Positions 1 to 8,900 of a stretch of DNA of 14,087 bases are shown here, piece by piece. The notes under the pieces are model-generated. The model made no database searches and was not told where the DNA came from. It was given only the letters and a program-made list of their open reading frames with translations. The position numbers were made by a program, and so were the translations under genes. Location of the stretch: assembly GCA_009925805.1 (NCBI GenBank), contig RFQF01000032.1:1-14087 (forward strand), given 5' to 3'. This DNA comes from Flavobacteriia bacterium (GTDB taxonomy: Bacteria; Bacteroidota; Bacteroidia; Flavobacteriales_D; Crocinitomicaceae). How positions within the stretch are numbered: the stretch's first letter is position 1; each line of letters opens with the position of its first letter.

Positions 1-972
1 ATTGCCGCTCAATCCTATTCCTATACCCGCATTCGTATTCGTCCACGCAAAAGACGCACCTGCAGGTGTGGATACGAAAGCATTTGGGGTAATGGTTTGC
101 CCAGGACAAACCACAATCGGGTTAAACGGACCAACCGTTGCTACAGGTTGAACGGTGATTGGTATGGAAACTAAAGCTCCAGGACAACCATTAGAGGAAG
201 GGGTAAAAGTGTATGTTACAATCTGTGGAGAAGAGGTGTTGTTTACGATTGGGGTACTTAACGTGGCTGTATTGCTCCCTGGGGTTAAATTTCCACTGGC
301 GGTGGCTACGACGCCAGCGGGCATCGCGGCAGACCAAGCAAAAGTTGATGGGTTTATGGAAGAGGTTACTGTAATTACGGCATTCGAACCAGAACAAATT
401 GGGCCAACATTAGCCGGTAAAGAAGCCACAGGAAGGGGTTTAACAATAACAGTAGCCGTGGAGGTTGCAGGATTGCACGGGCCGGGGGGATCATTGGTGG
501 TTAATGTGAGTACCGCTGTCCCAGTATATCCGGCTGGTGGCGTCCAAGTGCTTGTCAGTGAATTCGGATTTGAAAAGGTTCCTCCGACATTTGAAGACCA
601 TGTTGCACTCGAAGCCGCCCCGCCAATGGATCCGTTAAGAGCAATCGTTTGACCAGCGCATACACCATTAGGATAAGTGGATGCATTTGCGGTGGCTAGT
701 TGATTAAATGCTATGGTGGTTTGACCTGTTATCACAGGGCAAGGTGCAGGCGGTTGGGTTGATGTGAGGGTCAAAACAATATTACCCACAAAATTATTGG
801 GTGGTGTATAGGTTGAGTTTAATGCACCGGTTCCTGCTCCACCCGCTCCTACTGCACTAAAACTACCTCCAGCTGTATTGGCGGTCCAATAACCATTAGC
901 GACTCCTCCTGTTACAACTCCATTCAAAGCTACAGGTGAATTCATACAAAAGGGACCATAACTGCCAGGGTT
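1..972 (-). repeat. Array of about 90-residue Ig-like modules inside the surface protein
   Basis: From about residue 670 to the window edge the modules recur at intervals of roughly 95, 88 and 94 residues, judged by their opening motifs FCMNS, VCAGQ, ICSGS and VCPGQ. The first two modules share W-[TS]-[AS]-N, a GG-[ST]-F turn, TPP, a run like VLTLT, and a PPxPC segment near the end. The next two are of the PKD-like type with FAWS or FAWT. The repeats are diverged at the protein level, not recent DNA duplications, and the array continues off the window. Confidence 0.7.
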
Positions 973-2979
973 CACCGATGCAGGATTCTGTACGTTAATC
1001 GTTTGGGTTATCGTGGTTGGGCCGCATTCGTTGGTTGCTGTAAATGAATATGGAAATGAACCAGAATTTGGATAATTTATAGATCCGGGATTTAAGGTAT
1101 TAGATGTATCTGGAGTAGGGACATTTGCCGGGGCCAGTGGTGTTGCATTTGGGTTAAAATCCCACGCATAAGTTGGACTTTGTGTAGCATAACAATTATT
1201 AACGGTAGCTGTCGGGTTGAAAGGAGAACCTAGACAAATTGAATTTGTGGCACTTAAGGTGACCAGGGGTGGCGCTTTGATGGTAATTTGCGTCGTGGTA
1301 CTTTTGGGTTGGCAGCCCAAGGGTGCTGTATTAGAAAATACTTGAGAACTTAAACTATTCGTTAGCTGGACGGTGTATACTCCTGGCCCAGTAAAGGATA
1401 TAGATGGATTCAATGTTTGGGCATTGGAGCCATTGGCATACTGCCAAGCCGGTTGCCCACAATTGTTCGGGTTGGCAGAGCTAACTGACCAAGCAGAAAC
1501 GTTGCTCAAATTGCACTGAGCTGGGGTAGAATTGTTTTGAAAAACGCCTGTTGCTGGGGCACACGCAACGACAAAAGGTGAAGTAATTTGTACTTGAAAA
1601 TCTGGGGTAACACACAAGCAAATGGTTGTTGAATCCATTCCGCAAGGATTCCAAGACATTCCAGCAACATAAAGCACCATACAATAATTACCCGGTTGAA
1701 GGAATTGAACATTGATATTAGAACTTACAAGAACTGAAGGAGGCCATGAACCATAATTGGCAAGATTTGCTCCAACCCCCATGTTTCCCGTAATGTTTAC
1801 TTGAGCATTGTTTGCCGTTATTAATCCGTTAGGACCATATAATCTCCAAATTCTCTTATAATCATTAGAGCATGTAATGGTGTTATTACTTGACGAAATG
1901 TTTGTACCAGGCGAACTTATATCATTGAAAGTAACGTTACTTCCTTGACATATTTTGTTGTTATATGGACTCAAATTAGGCGATGTAGACATAATAGCAT
2001 CTGGAGCACTCTGAACATTTATCGGCCCGATCGCATTGGTGGCACTTCCGCAAAGATTTTGGGCAGTAATCGATGCTTGGAAAGAGTTTTGATAAGTAGT
2101 GTTGTTGATAACTGATGTTGTATTACAGCTCACAGATGAATAATTATGTGTCATTGAGGCTGGAGGAGGATGGGGAAAAACAACAGAAGGAGTACCGTCA
2201 TTGAACGAAATTGTATACGTTGTACCTGGAGTATTTTGCATTCCTGGTATGATGTTGTAAACAATTGAACTAGGATTACAAAGGACAGGAACGCCACCTG
2301 GGGTCAACAAAGCTGTTGGATTGGAACCAGCGTATGTAGGAAAAATTTGGGACGATAAACAGGAATTTGGCGTTTGTTGCAAGGTGTAGGTTATGAATCC
2401 TGAACCGGCAACAGAAATAGCATTCGCAAATCCGGGGTTTGTATTATTAATTCCCGTATAATTATTGCTTGTACCGTTACCCCAATAAATAGTATGAACA
2501 CTATTCGCATTCGTATTAGTTGAATTTGTGGTAAGACATAAATAGTCTCCATTAAATACACCCTGTGTACAACTCGTAAAATAGGTAACTTGGTTAATTA
2601 CCGATGTTCCAAATCCAGCACCGCATGCGTTATTAATTGCCAAGTTCAAATTTGGATTTGGGTTGGTATTTTGAACAATTATTTGAACAGTTGTCGGCGC
2701 GCCCCCGTTAACTACCAAGGTCACTGTATAGGTGCCAGGATTGTTGAAGGTGACAATGTGAGGCCCCAACATGTTACTGGATGCCGGGCTTCCTCCCTGA
2801 AAAGTCCATTGAATTGAGCTGGCATTTGCCGTAGTGTTCGTAAATAGGATTTGTGAACCTGCACAAATGGTAAGCGTATTATTTGCAGCGGGTGGTGAGG
2901 TCGTGAACGTTGCATTTTGCGCTAAGGCTGAAACGGCCAAGACAAGAAAAAATGTAAGATTTAGTAGGCGATTTTTCAT
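1..2979 (-). CDS. Large secreted PKD/Ig-like repeat surface protein, C-terminus beyond the window
   Basis: The minus-strand frame is open from an ATG at 2979 to the window edge: 993 codons without a stop, so the gene is cut at its 3' end. Residues 1-20 form a Sec signal peptide (basic MKNR, hydrophobic core, cleavage after ALA before QN). The rest is rich in N, T, S, G and P and is divided into Ig-like modules, many opening with a C-x-G-[S/Q]-like motif (near residues 38, 344, 582, 679, 774, 862 and 956). Residues 27-103 and 560-620 resemble PKD domains (YAWDFNP in the second). Residues 670-850 hold two similar modules with WTANTAGG and WSSNVGG, and residues 850-993 are PKD-like domains with FAWS and FAWT. 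Such proteins in Bacteroidota usually end in a gliding/type IX secretion sorting domain; here that end is not visible. The role is probably adhesin or cell-surface matrix; this is inference. No clear promoter or Shine-Dalgarno sequence is seen upstream. Confidence 0.88.
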   Translation of the reverse strand, partial: MKNRLLNLTFFLVLAVSALAQNATFTTSPPAANNTLTICAGSQILFTNTTANASSIQWTFQGGSPASSNMLGPHIVTFNNPGTYTVTLVVNGGAPTTVQIIVQNTNPNPNLNLAINNACGAGFGTSVINQVTYFTSCTQGVFNGDYLCLTTNSTNTNANSVHTIYWGNGTSNNYTGINNTNPGFANAISVAGSGFITYTLQQTPNSCLSSQIFPTYAGSNPTALLTPGGVPVLCNPSSIVYNIIPGMQNTPGTTYTISFNDGTPSVVFPHPPPASMTHNYSSVSCNTTSVINNTTYQNSFQASITAQNLCGSATNAIGPINVQSAPDAIMSTSPNLSPYNNKICQGSNVTFNDISSPGTNISSSNNTITCSNDYKRIWRLYGPNGLITANNAQVNITGNMGVGANLANYGSWPPSVLVSSNINVQFLQPGNYCMVLYVAGMSWNPCGMDSTTICLCVTPDFQVQITSPFVVACAPATGVFQNNSTPAQCNLSNVSAWSVSSANPNNCGQPAWQYANGSNAQTLNPSISFTGPGVYTVQLTNSLSSQVFSNTAPLGCQPKSTTTQITIKAPPLVTLSATNSICLGSPFNPTATVNNCYATQSPTYAWDFNPNATPLAPANVPTPDTSNTLNPGSINYPNSGSFPYSFTATNECGPTTITQTINVQNPASVNPGSYGPFCMNSPVALNGVVTGGVANGYWTANTAGGSFSAVGAGGAGTGALNSTYTPPNNFVGNIVLTLTSTQPPAPCPVITGQTTIAFNQLATANASTYPNGVCAGQTIALNGSIGGAASSATWSSNVGGTFSNPNSLTSTWTPPAGYTGTAVLTLTTNDPPGPCNPATSTATVIVKPLPVASLPANVGPICSGSNAVITVTSSINPSTFAWSAAMPAGVVATASGNLTPGSNTATLSTPIVNNTSSPQIVTYTFTPSSNGCPGALVSIPITVQPVATVGPFNPIVVCPGQTITPNAFVSTPAGASFAWTNTNAGIGIGLSGN

Positions 2980-3202
2980 GCTTCGGTAACAAGTACGAAG
3001 TTAAGGATAATTTGGTAGCCTTTGCGTTACCTTTTTATGAAAAAAAATAGAAAGATACTTCGTTCATTCTAAATCTTGAACACCTCCAACATGCGTACAA
3101 AGAAAACTCCATATACGAACAAGGATCTTAATCCTAACTCAGCAACCTGAATAATTGGATGGCCCATTAATTTTTGACTTGCTCTAAAATTCAAACTTAG
3201 CA

Positions 3203-4414
3203 CTACGCCAATACCTCCTTCACTTTGTCGGAAGCTTCTTGCAGCAACACCACCGAATGCACGTTCAAGCCTGAATCATCGATGAGTTTTTTCGCTTCTT
3301 CGGCATTTGTGCCTTGCAAACGAACGATTATCGGTACAGGGATATTTCCTATGTTATTGTAGGCATCGACAATACCTTGTGCTACACGGTCGCAACGCAC
3401 AATTCCGCCGAAAATGTTGATCAAGATAGCCTTCACATTTGGGTCTTTTAAGATGATATGAAACGCTTTCTCTACACGCTCTGCGTTGGCAGTACCTCCC
3501 ACATCCAAGAAATTTGCGGGATTACCCCCAGAAAGCTTAATGATATCCATGGTGGCCATGGCCAGACCTGCTCCGTTCACCATGCACCCCACGTTTCCGT
3601 CGAGTTTCACGAAATTCAACCCAGCTTCATCGGCCTCCACCTCGGTGGGATCTTCCTCTGTTTTGTCGCGCATGGCGGCATAATCGGCGTGGCGAAGCAA
3701 CCCATTTCCATCCAAAGTAACTTTTGCGTCCACTGCGATGATTTTGTTGTCCGATGTTTTGAGCACAGGATTGATTTCAAACATAGAAGCATCAATTCCT
3801 TCGTACGCTTTGTAAAGGGCTGCCACAAATTTGGTCATTTGTTTAAATGCTTCACCTTCCAAACCAAGATTGAATGCAATTTTTCGCGCTTGAAACCCTT
3901 GAAGGCCCACGCGTGGATCCACCAACTCGCGGTGAATTTTTTCCGGCGTATGCTCGGCCACGTGTTCGATGTCCATACCGCCTTCGGTAGAGTACACAAT
4001 GACATTGCGTCCTTTCTCCCGATCCAACAATACCGACATATAAAATTCTCGGGTTTCGGATTCTCCTGGATAGTATACATCTTGAGCAATCAACACCTTA
4101 TTTACTTTTTTACCTTTCCCGTTGGTTTGCAAGGTCACCAAATGTCCCCCAAGAATTCCTTTAACTTTTTCTTCCACTTCACCAATACCTTTGGCGAGCA
4201 CTACCCCGCGAGATCCCGTTTCTTCCACGGTACCTTTTCCTCTACCTCCCGCATGAATTTGGGCTTTCACCACATACCATGACGTTCCGGTTTGTTGGGT
4301 TAATTCTTCTGCTGCGGCAACGGCCTTAGTTACATCATCCACCACTACGCCTTCTTGGATAGCGACTCCGTAGCTTTTTAAAATGCTTTTTCCTTGGTAT
4401 TCGTGTAAATTCAT
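3203..4414 (-). CDS. sucC: Succinyl-CoA ligase (ADP-forming) beta subunit
   Basis: SucC is the nucleotide-binding subunit of the TCA-cycle enzyme that converts succinyl-CoA, phosphate and ADP to succinate, CoA and ATP in the cytoplasm. The 403 residues are a little longer than the roughly 388 of E. coli, and the protein is full length from MNLHEYQGK, the usual N-terminus of the family. The ATP-grasp fold shows the nucleotide lysine in VVKAQIHAGG (K50), the GGRGKG loop (56-61), EINP (213-216) and the metal-binding aspartate in VDAK (D229). The C-terminal ligase domain shows NVGCMVNGAGLAM (274-286) and the GGIVRCD loop (336-342). The partner gene sucD is not in the window, which is common in Bacteroidota. 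It lies 46 nt downstream of accC. A weak TAAATTTA octamer sits in that gap, but its TTG lies only 15 nt upstream, too close for a standard promoter, so it may be co-transcribed with accC. Confidence 0.97.
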   Translation of the reverse strand: MNLHEYQGKSILKSYGVAIQEGVVVDDVTKAVAAAEELTQQTGTSWYVVKAQIHAGGRGKGTVEETGSRGVVLAKGIGEVEEKVKGILGGHLVTLQTNGKGKKVNKVLIAQDVYYPGESETREFYMSVLLDREKGRNVIVYSTEGGMDIEHVAEHTPEKIHRELVDPRVGLQGFQARKIAFNLGLEGEAFKQMTKFVAALYKAYEGIDASMFEINPVLKTSDNKIIAVDAKVTLDGNGLLRHADYAAMRDKTEEDPTEVEADEAGLNFVKLDGNVGCMVNGAGLAMATMDIIKLSGGNPANFLDVGGTANAERVEKAFHIILKDPNVKAILINIFGGIVRCDRVAQGIVDAYNNIGNIPVPIIVRLQGTNAEEAKKLIDDSGLNVHSVVLLQEASDKVKEVLA

Positions 4415-4460
4415 AGTTCAATTTTGATGTGTAAATTTAATAAAATCCAAGGGCCAAAAC

Positions 4461-5954
4461 TCATGATTGTAATTTATTTTTCCAACTGCTTGAAATTTCT
4501 CGTGAGGCAAATTCTTTGGCACGGAAAGCCTTAATATCCTCCCATACTTGTTCAATTCCAAAGGTCAAGGCACGAAATTCTTCCTCCATGGCAGTATTTA
4601 CAACCGAAGGGTCTGAAAAATAGTGTTTTACAAAATTCGTATCGAAGTTTCCTGAGATAAAGGCCTCATGCTTTAGCACAAATTTACCAAAATCCAAGGT
4701 AGTTTTCACGCCTGAAATTTGGTAATCATCAATTGCTTCAAGACAGCGGCGAATTGCGTCCTCTCGGGTTTTCCCCCACACTACCAACTTGGCAATCATG
4801 GGGTCGTAATAGATAGGAACCTCCATTCCTTCTACGAAGGCATCGTCCACCCGTACGGATCTTCCAGAAGGTACCCTATACCGTTTTAGTGTTCCGATAT
4901 CGGGAAGGAATCCGTTGAGGGTGTCTTCTGCATAAACACGGACTTCGATGGCATGCCCATGAATTTCAAGTTCCTCTTGGGTTTTCGGTAATTTTTCTCC
5001 TTGCGCAACGCGAATTTGCCATTCCACAAGATCGGTCTTGGTAATTTCTTCTGTCACAGGATGCTCCACCTGCAAGCGCGTATTCATTTCCAAAAAGTAA
5101 AAATCCAGGTTGGCGTCGAGCAAAAATTCCACGGTACCCGCTCCGGTATAATCACACGCTTTGCAGACTTTAACGGCAGCCTCTCCCATGCGTCTTCTAA
5201 GTTCAGGCGTGACCACGGCACTGGGAGCTTCTTCAATGACTTTCTGATGACGGCGTTGAATTGAGCATTCCCGTTCGAACAAGTAGACCGCATTTCCGTG
5301 TTGGTCGGCAAATACCTGAATTTCAATATGCCGAGGTTTGGTAACAAATTTCTCAATAAAAACGGCATCATTTCCAAAGGAAGATCGAGCTTCGCTTTGC
5401 GCTGTTTGCATTTGTTCCTCAAAATCAGCTTCACGTTCCACGAGGCGCATACCTTTACCTCCTCCTCCGGCAGAGGCTTTTATGAGTACTGGATATCCAA
5501 TTTCTGAAGCAATTTGTTTTCCTGCTTGCACGTTGGCCACGGCTTCATCGAGCCCAGGAACAAGAGGCACTCCAAAATTCTTTACCGCCTGCTTCGCGCT
5601 CAATTTGTCACCCATAATTTCCATTGATTCCGGGGACGGTCCAATGAGGGTAATTCCAGCCGCCTTTAATTTGCGCGCAAATCCTGCATTTTCAGATAGA
5701 AAGCCGTAACCCGGATGCACGGCATCTACCCCCAAGGCAAGGCAGGCTTCAATAATAGCATCCTGACGCAAATACGACTCGGAAGATGGGCTCCCTCCTA
5801 AATAAACGGATTCATCGGCTTCTAAAACGTGAGGCACCGACCGGTCGGCATCGCTGTATACAGCCACGGATTTTATTCCCAACTTATGAAGCGTGCGAAG
5901 CACGCGGCGAGCAATCTCCCCTCGGTTGGCGATGAGGACTTTATTGATTTTCAT
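4461..5954 (-). CDS. accC: Biotin carboxylase subunit of acetyl-CoA (or propionyl-CoA) carboxylase
   Basis: This enzyme uses ATP and bicarbonate to carboxylate biotin on a carrier protein, the first half-reaction of malonyl-CoA (or methylmalonyl-CoA) synthesis in the cytoplasm. The start MKINKVLIANRGEIA at 5954 is the family's normal N-terminus and gives 497 residues; the frame stays open to 6251, but that extension lies inside tamB and is not protein-like. HPGYGFLSEN (80-89) is conserved, as is the glycine-rich ATP loop GGGGKGM (163-169). Catalytic residues are in place: K117, K159, H209, K238 in RRHQK, E276, E289, R293 in MNTRLQVEHP, and R339. The extra 45-50 C-terminal residues compared with E. 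coli are usual in Bacteroidota. An AGGAAG purine run lies just before the ATG. The first 14 nt overlap the tamB stop, suggesting translational coupling. No biotin carrier or carboxyltransferase gene is adjacent, so acetyl- versus propionyl-CoA specificity cannot be settled here. Confidence 0.95.
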   Translation of the reverse strand: MKINKVLIANRGEIARRVLRTLHKLGIKSVAVYSDADRSVPHVLEADESVYLGGSPSSESYLRQDAIIEACLALGVDAVHPGYGFLSENAGFARKLKAAGITLIGPSPESMEIMGDKLSAKQAVKNFGVPLVPGLDEAVANVQAGKQIASEIGYPVLIKASAGGGGKGMRLVEREADFEEQMQTAQSEARSSFGNDAVFIEKFVTKPRHIEIQVFADQHGNAVYLFERECSIQRRHQKVIEEAPSAVVTPELRRRMGEAAVKVCKACDYTGAGTVEFLLDANLDFYFLEMNTRLQVEHPVTEEITKTDLVEWQIRVAQGEKLPKTQEELEIHGHAIEVRVYAEDTLNGFLPDIGTLKRYRVPSGRSVRVDDAFVEGMEVPIYYDPMIAKLVVWGKTREDAIRRCLEAIDDYQISGVKTTLDFGKFVLKHEAFISGNFDTNFVKHYFSDPSVVNTAMEEEFRALTFGIEQVWEDIKAFRAKEFASREISSSWKNKLQS

Positions 5955-8900
5955 CTTCTTCCTGTTTAATGGGCTCTGTGCTAAGCGACGGAACCTTGGT
6001 TTTTTGTTTTTTCCGGGTAAATTGAACCACTTTATTTTTCTTCTTTCGGAATATATCCAACACCGTTTGTAACAACACAAAATCTTTGCGACCATTGAAA
6101 TCCTCGTGGTACGAAAACCCCGCACCTTGGGTGAAAGCCCCTGAATTTTCTTTAACCGTATTTCCGTTGGAGCGGTTAAATGCGTTGACCCGAAAGGTAC
6201 CCTTTTCATTGATGAGGTATTCCAGGCTAACATCTCCCACGAGACCGCCACTCATGGAGCTTGAAGTGTTATTCACCCCGAAACTCCCCGAAACAACTAA
6301 TCGATCTTTCAGAAACGTTTTTTGAACCGAAGTGGAAATATTCGAAGACCCAATTTCCATTTTAACCTCATAATTTTTTGACAATTGCGCAAGCGCAGCA
6401 TTGATTTGACTTTCCACTAAATCTAGGGCTGCGGATTCATTGGCTGAAACGCCCCCACCTCCTTGCAACGGTTGATATTTATTGAACAGCATCAACGAGA
6501 AAAACTGACGACTCAATTCATCTTCATCGGAGTTTATTTTGTTAATCAACACTTTTCCTGCCTCGGGTGCTTGCGGTGCATTTAACTTGAAGGAGATCGT
6601 TGGATCTGCTAGATCCCCATTAAGTCGAAGGAGGCATTGGGTATTCTGGCGCGCCAAGGCTTCGTTGGTTTGACCGGGAATAAGTTCAAGCATGTTGGCA
6701 TGTTTCACCATGTAAGAAGTAAGTACGTTCATGTCGGCATGTTCAACATCGCCTTTCCATACCAACGTACCCTCCAAAATCTCGAAGGGTTTGCGTGCAG
6801 GACCCATGGTAAAATTGTACACACTACCCGGTAAAATATCCAGCGAGCCGTTCAATTTCATTTGATTAAAGGCATCAATGGACAAGTCCAATTTTCCGGT
6901 TGTTTTGGCTCGAATCTCATCCTGCGTTTGTTCATTGAATACCAAGCGAATATCGGCATCTTGCGTAATATTAAACCCTAATTTTATATCGATTCCTGAA
7001 TAATTGATTTTTTGAGGAATAATGCTACTGTCCTTTTCTTTCGAAACAAAATGAATTATGGACTCATCTTCCAGTTCGCTGTTGCCGTACATCGGGAAAA
7101 TTAATTTTGTTCCTTTCCGAGTGGTTAAATCTACCGTGACTTCCATGGTATTGGCATGTCCGGAAATATTGGCAAAGCCCCGAGCATACGCTTTTCCGTA
7201 ATACGATTCACCTTCGGTGTAATTGGTATTTAGGACCATAAATTTATCGATGCGCGTTGCATTTCTCGTAGCCTTAAATCCATGGTCAAAATCAATATCG
7301 ACATTGTAATTGAACTTTGTAAAATTCGTATGAAACACCGCAAAATCTACGGCCGCTATATTTCCTTCCATATCTTTCATTGCGAGCGGTTTACTGGTAT
7401 AAAACCCTCCTTCTTCCACATTAACCCTCCCTTGCAAGAAGTACCTGCATCCAAGCATGGTAAAATCGGCCGCAGTATTGTCCAACACCACACTTCCTAT
7501 CAGTATTGGTTCATCCAATGATCCACTTACGTCGACGCTTCCTTTCAATTTGCCTTCAACATTGGCCACTACACTAGGATCCATCAATCCATTCACGAAG
7601 GATAGATCTGTATTATCGAAATTCAATGCTACCTTAATGTTGTTATTCTTTTCCTTTGTGTTGTAGATTCCGTTGAAGGACAAGGTACTTTTCGACCGAA
7701 ACAATAAGCCACCCTTAATAACCACGGAGGCCAGGTCATCATCGTAGTTCGCTCCAAGCGTGAGCGTCCCAATTTCTTGTTGATTCAACCTAAAATCCTG
7801 TAAAGTTAAATTGCTGGTTAAGGTAAAGTCTTTAAACGGATTGGCCACTCCTACCTCTCCCATCAATGTGCCTGTCATATCTACCCCTAACCCCAACATC
7901 CCCGAAAGGTCCTCGAGATTCAAGTTGGTTAGGAGAATTTTCAATACATCGTCTTGTCGATCGGATAATTTTCCTTTCAAGAGGATTTCCTGATTATGGG
8001 ATTCGCTAACGAGTTTAAAATTGTTCACGAGGTAATTATTCGCTTTCACTTGAAAATCGCTGCCTTTTTTAAGATACCATCGATAACCATTTAAGGAGAG
8101 ACGCGATTCATCAAATAACAAATCAAACGTATTGTCCTGAAGTATCGAGGTTTTCCAATCAATTTTTGATTCGTTCAATCTGCCGGCATCCCAACCCACG
8201 CTTGATTTTAGCATTCCATTCCTGCCGTAAGTGAAAAAATTCAGGTCGTACAACCTTAAGGAGTCGGTTATGGCTAATTCCTCCATGGTCAAACTCGATA
8301 TCACCGAATCTTTAAACACTCCTTGAATTAAGCGAACCTTTGAAAATAAAGTGCCATCGTAATCGATTTTATTGGAGGTCAGCTCCAGCCCTAAGGTTTC
8401 CAATGCGGAATTGAATTTTACAACGACTTTCGTTTCTGAAGCGAGGGCAAGTTCCGGTAGGAATACTTGTGTTATTTGCTTTGGATCATGTAAAACCAAG
8501 GTTGCATCGATGGTGTTACTGATGTTTTTCCTTTGGGGTTTGGATGCATTGAACCAGGAGGGCACGGGCCTCGAACAACTGTAAAGGAGGTCATCCACAA
8601 AGGTATTGGGGTCAATTTTTCCTTCAAAGTCTACATCCACGAGGTTGCTACGCATCTTGAGGCGATCCTTTTCCAAGGAATGATCAACATCAAGGACTGC
8701 TTGGGATAGCGCCATTTGTTTTTTTTCCTCTGCATAGATCACCTGATCCATAATTACGCGAGCTGAAAACAAATCCATCGATTCTCCTGTAGAAACAGCA
8801 TTGATATCCCCTTGTATCGAGGTGGTTTTGTTGGCAAATCCTAATTCCTTGAGATTTGCCTTTTGAAGGTTCAAATCGACCGTATAGTTTGGTTTACCTT

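Noticed and set aside
155..652. A 165-codon plus-strand open frame rich in V, A, P and G
   Set aside because: It is antisense to the surface-protein repeats, and its composition follows from reversing T/G/N-rich repeat codons; no start context or family likeness.
3122..3135. Short hairpin AGGAT-CTTA-ATCCT between sucC and the surface protein gene
   Set aside because: The stem is only 5 bp and no T run follows on the transcribed strand, so it is not supported as a terminator or operator.
2980..3202. Possible promoters (TAAGTTTG, TATCTTTC and TAACTTCG on the minus strand) for the surface protein gene
   Set aside because: TAAGTTTG fits the -7 pattern but lies about 210 nt from the start without a spaced -33 box; the others have mismatches and no partner box.
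3458..4282. A 274-codon open frame on the plus strand antisense to sucC
   Set aside because: It is rich in H, F and C without any motif, as expected of the reverse frame of a conserved coding gene; sucC explains the region fully.
5955..6251. A 99-codon N-terminal extension of accC, open upstream of MKINKV
   Set aside because: It lies in another frame inside the conserved tamB end, has no likeness to biotin carboxylases, and the family starts at KINKVLIANRGEIA.
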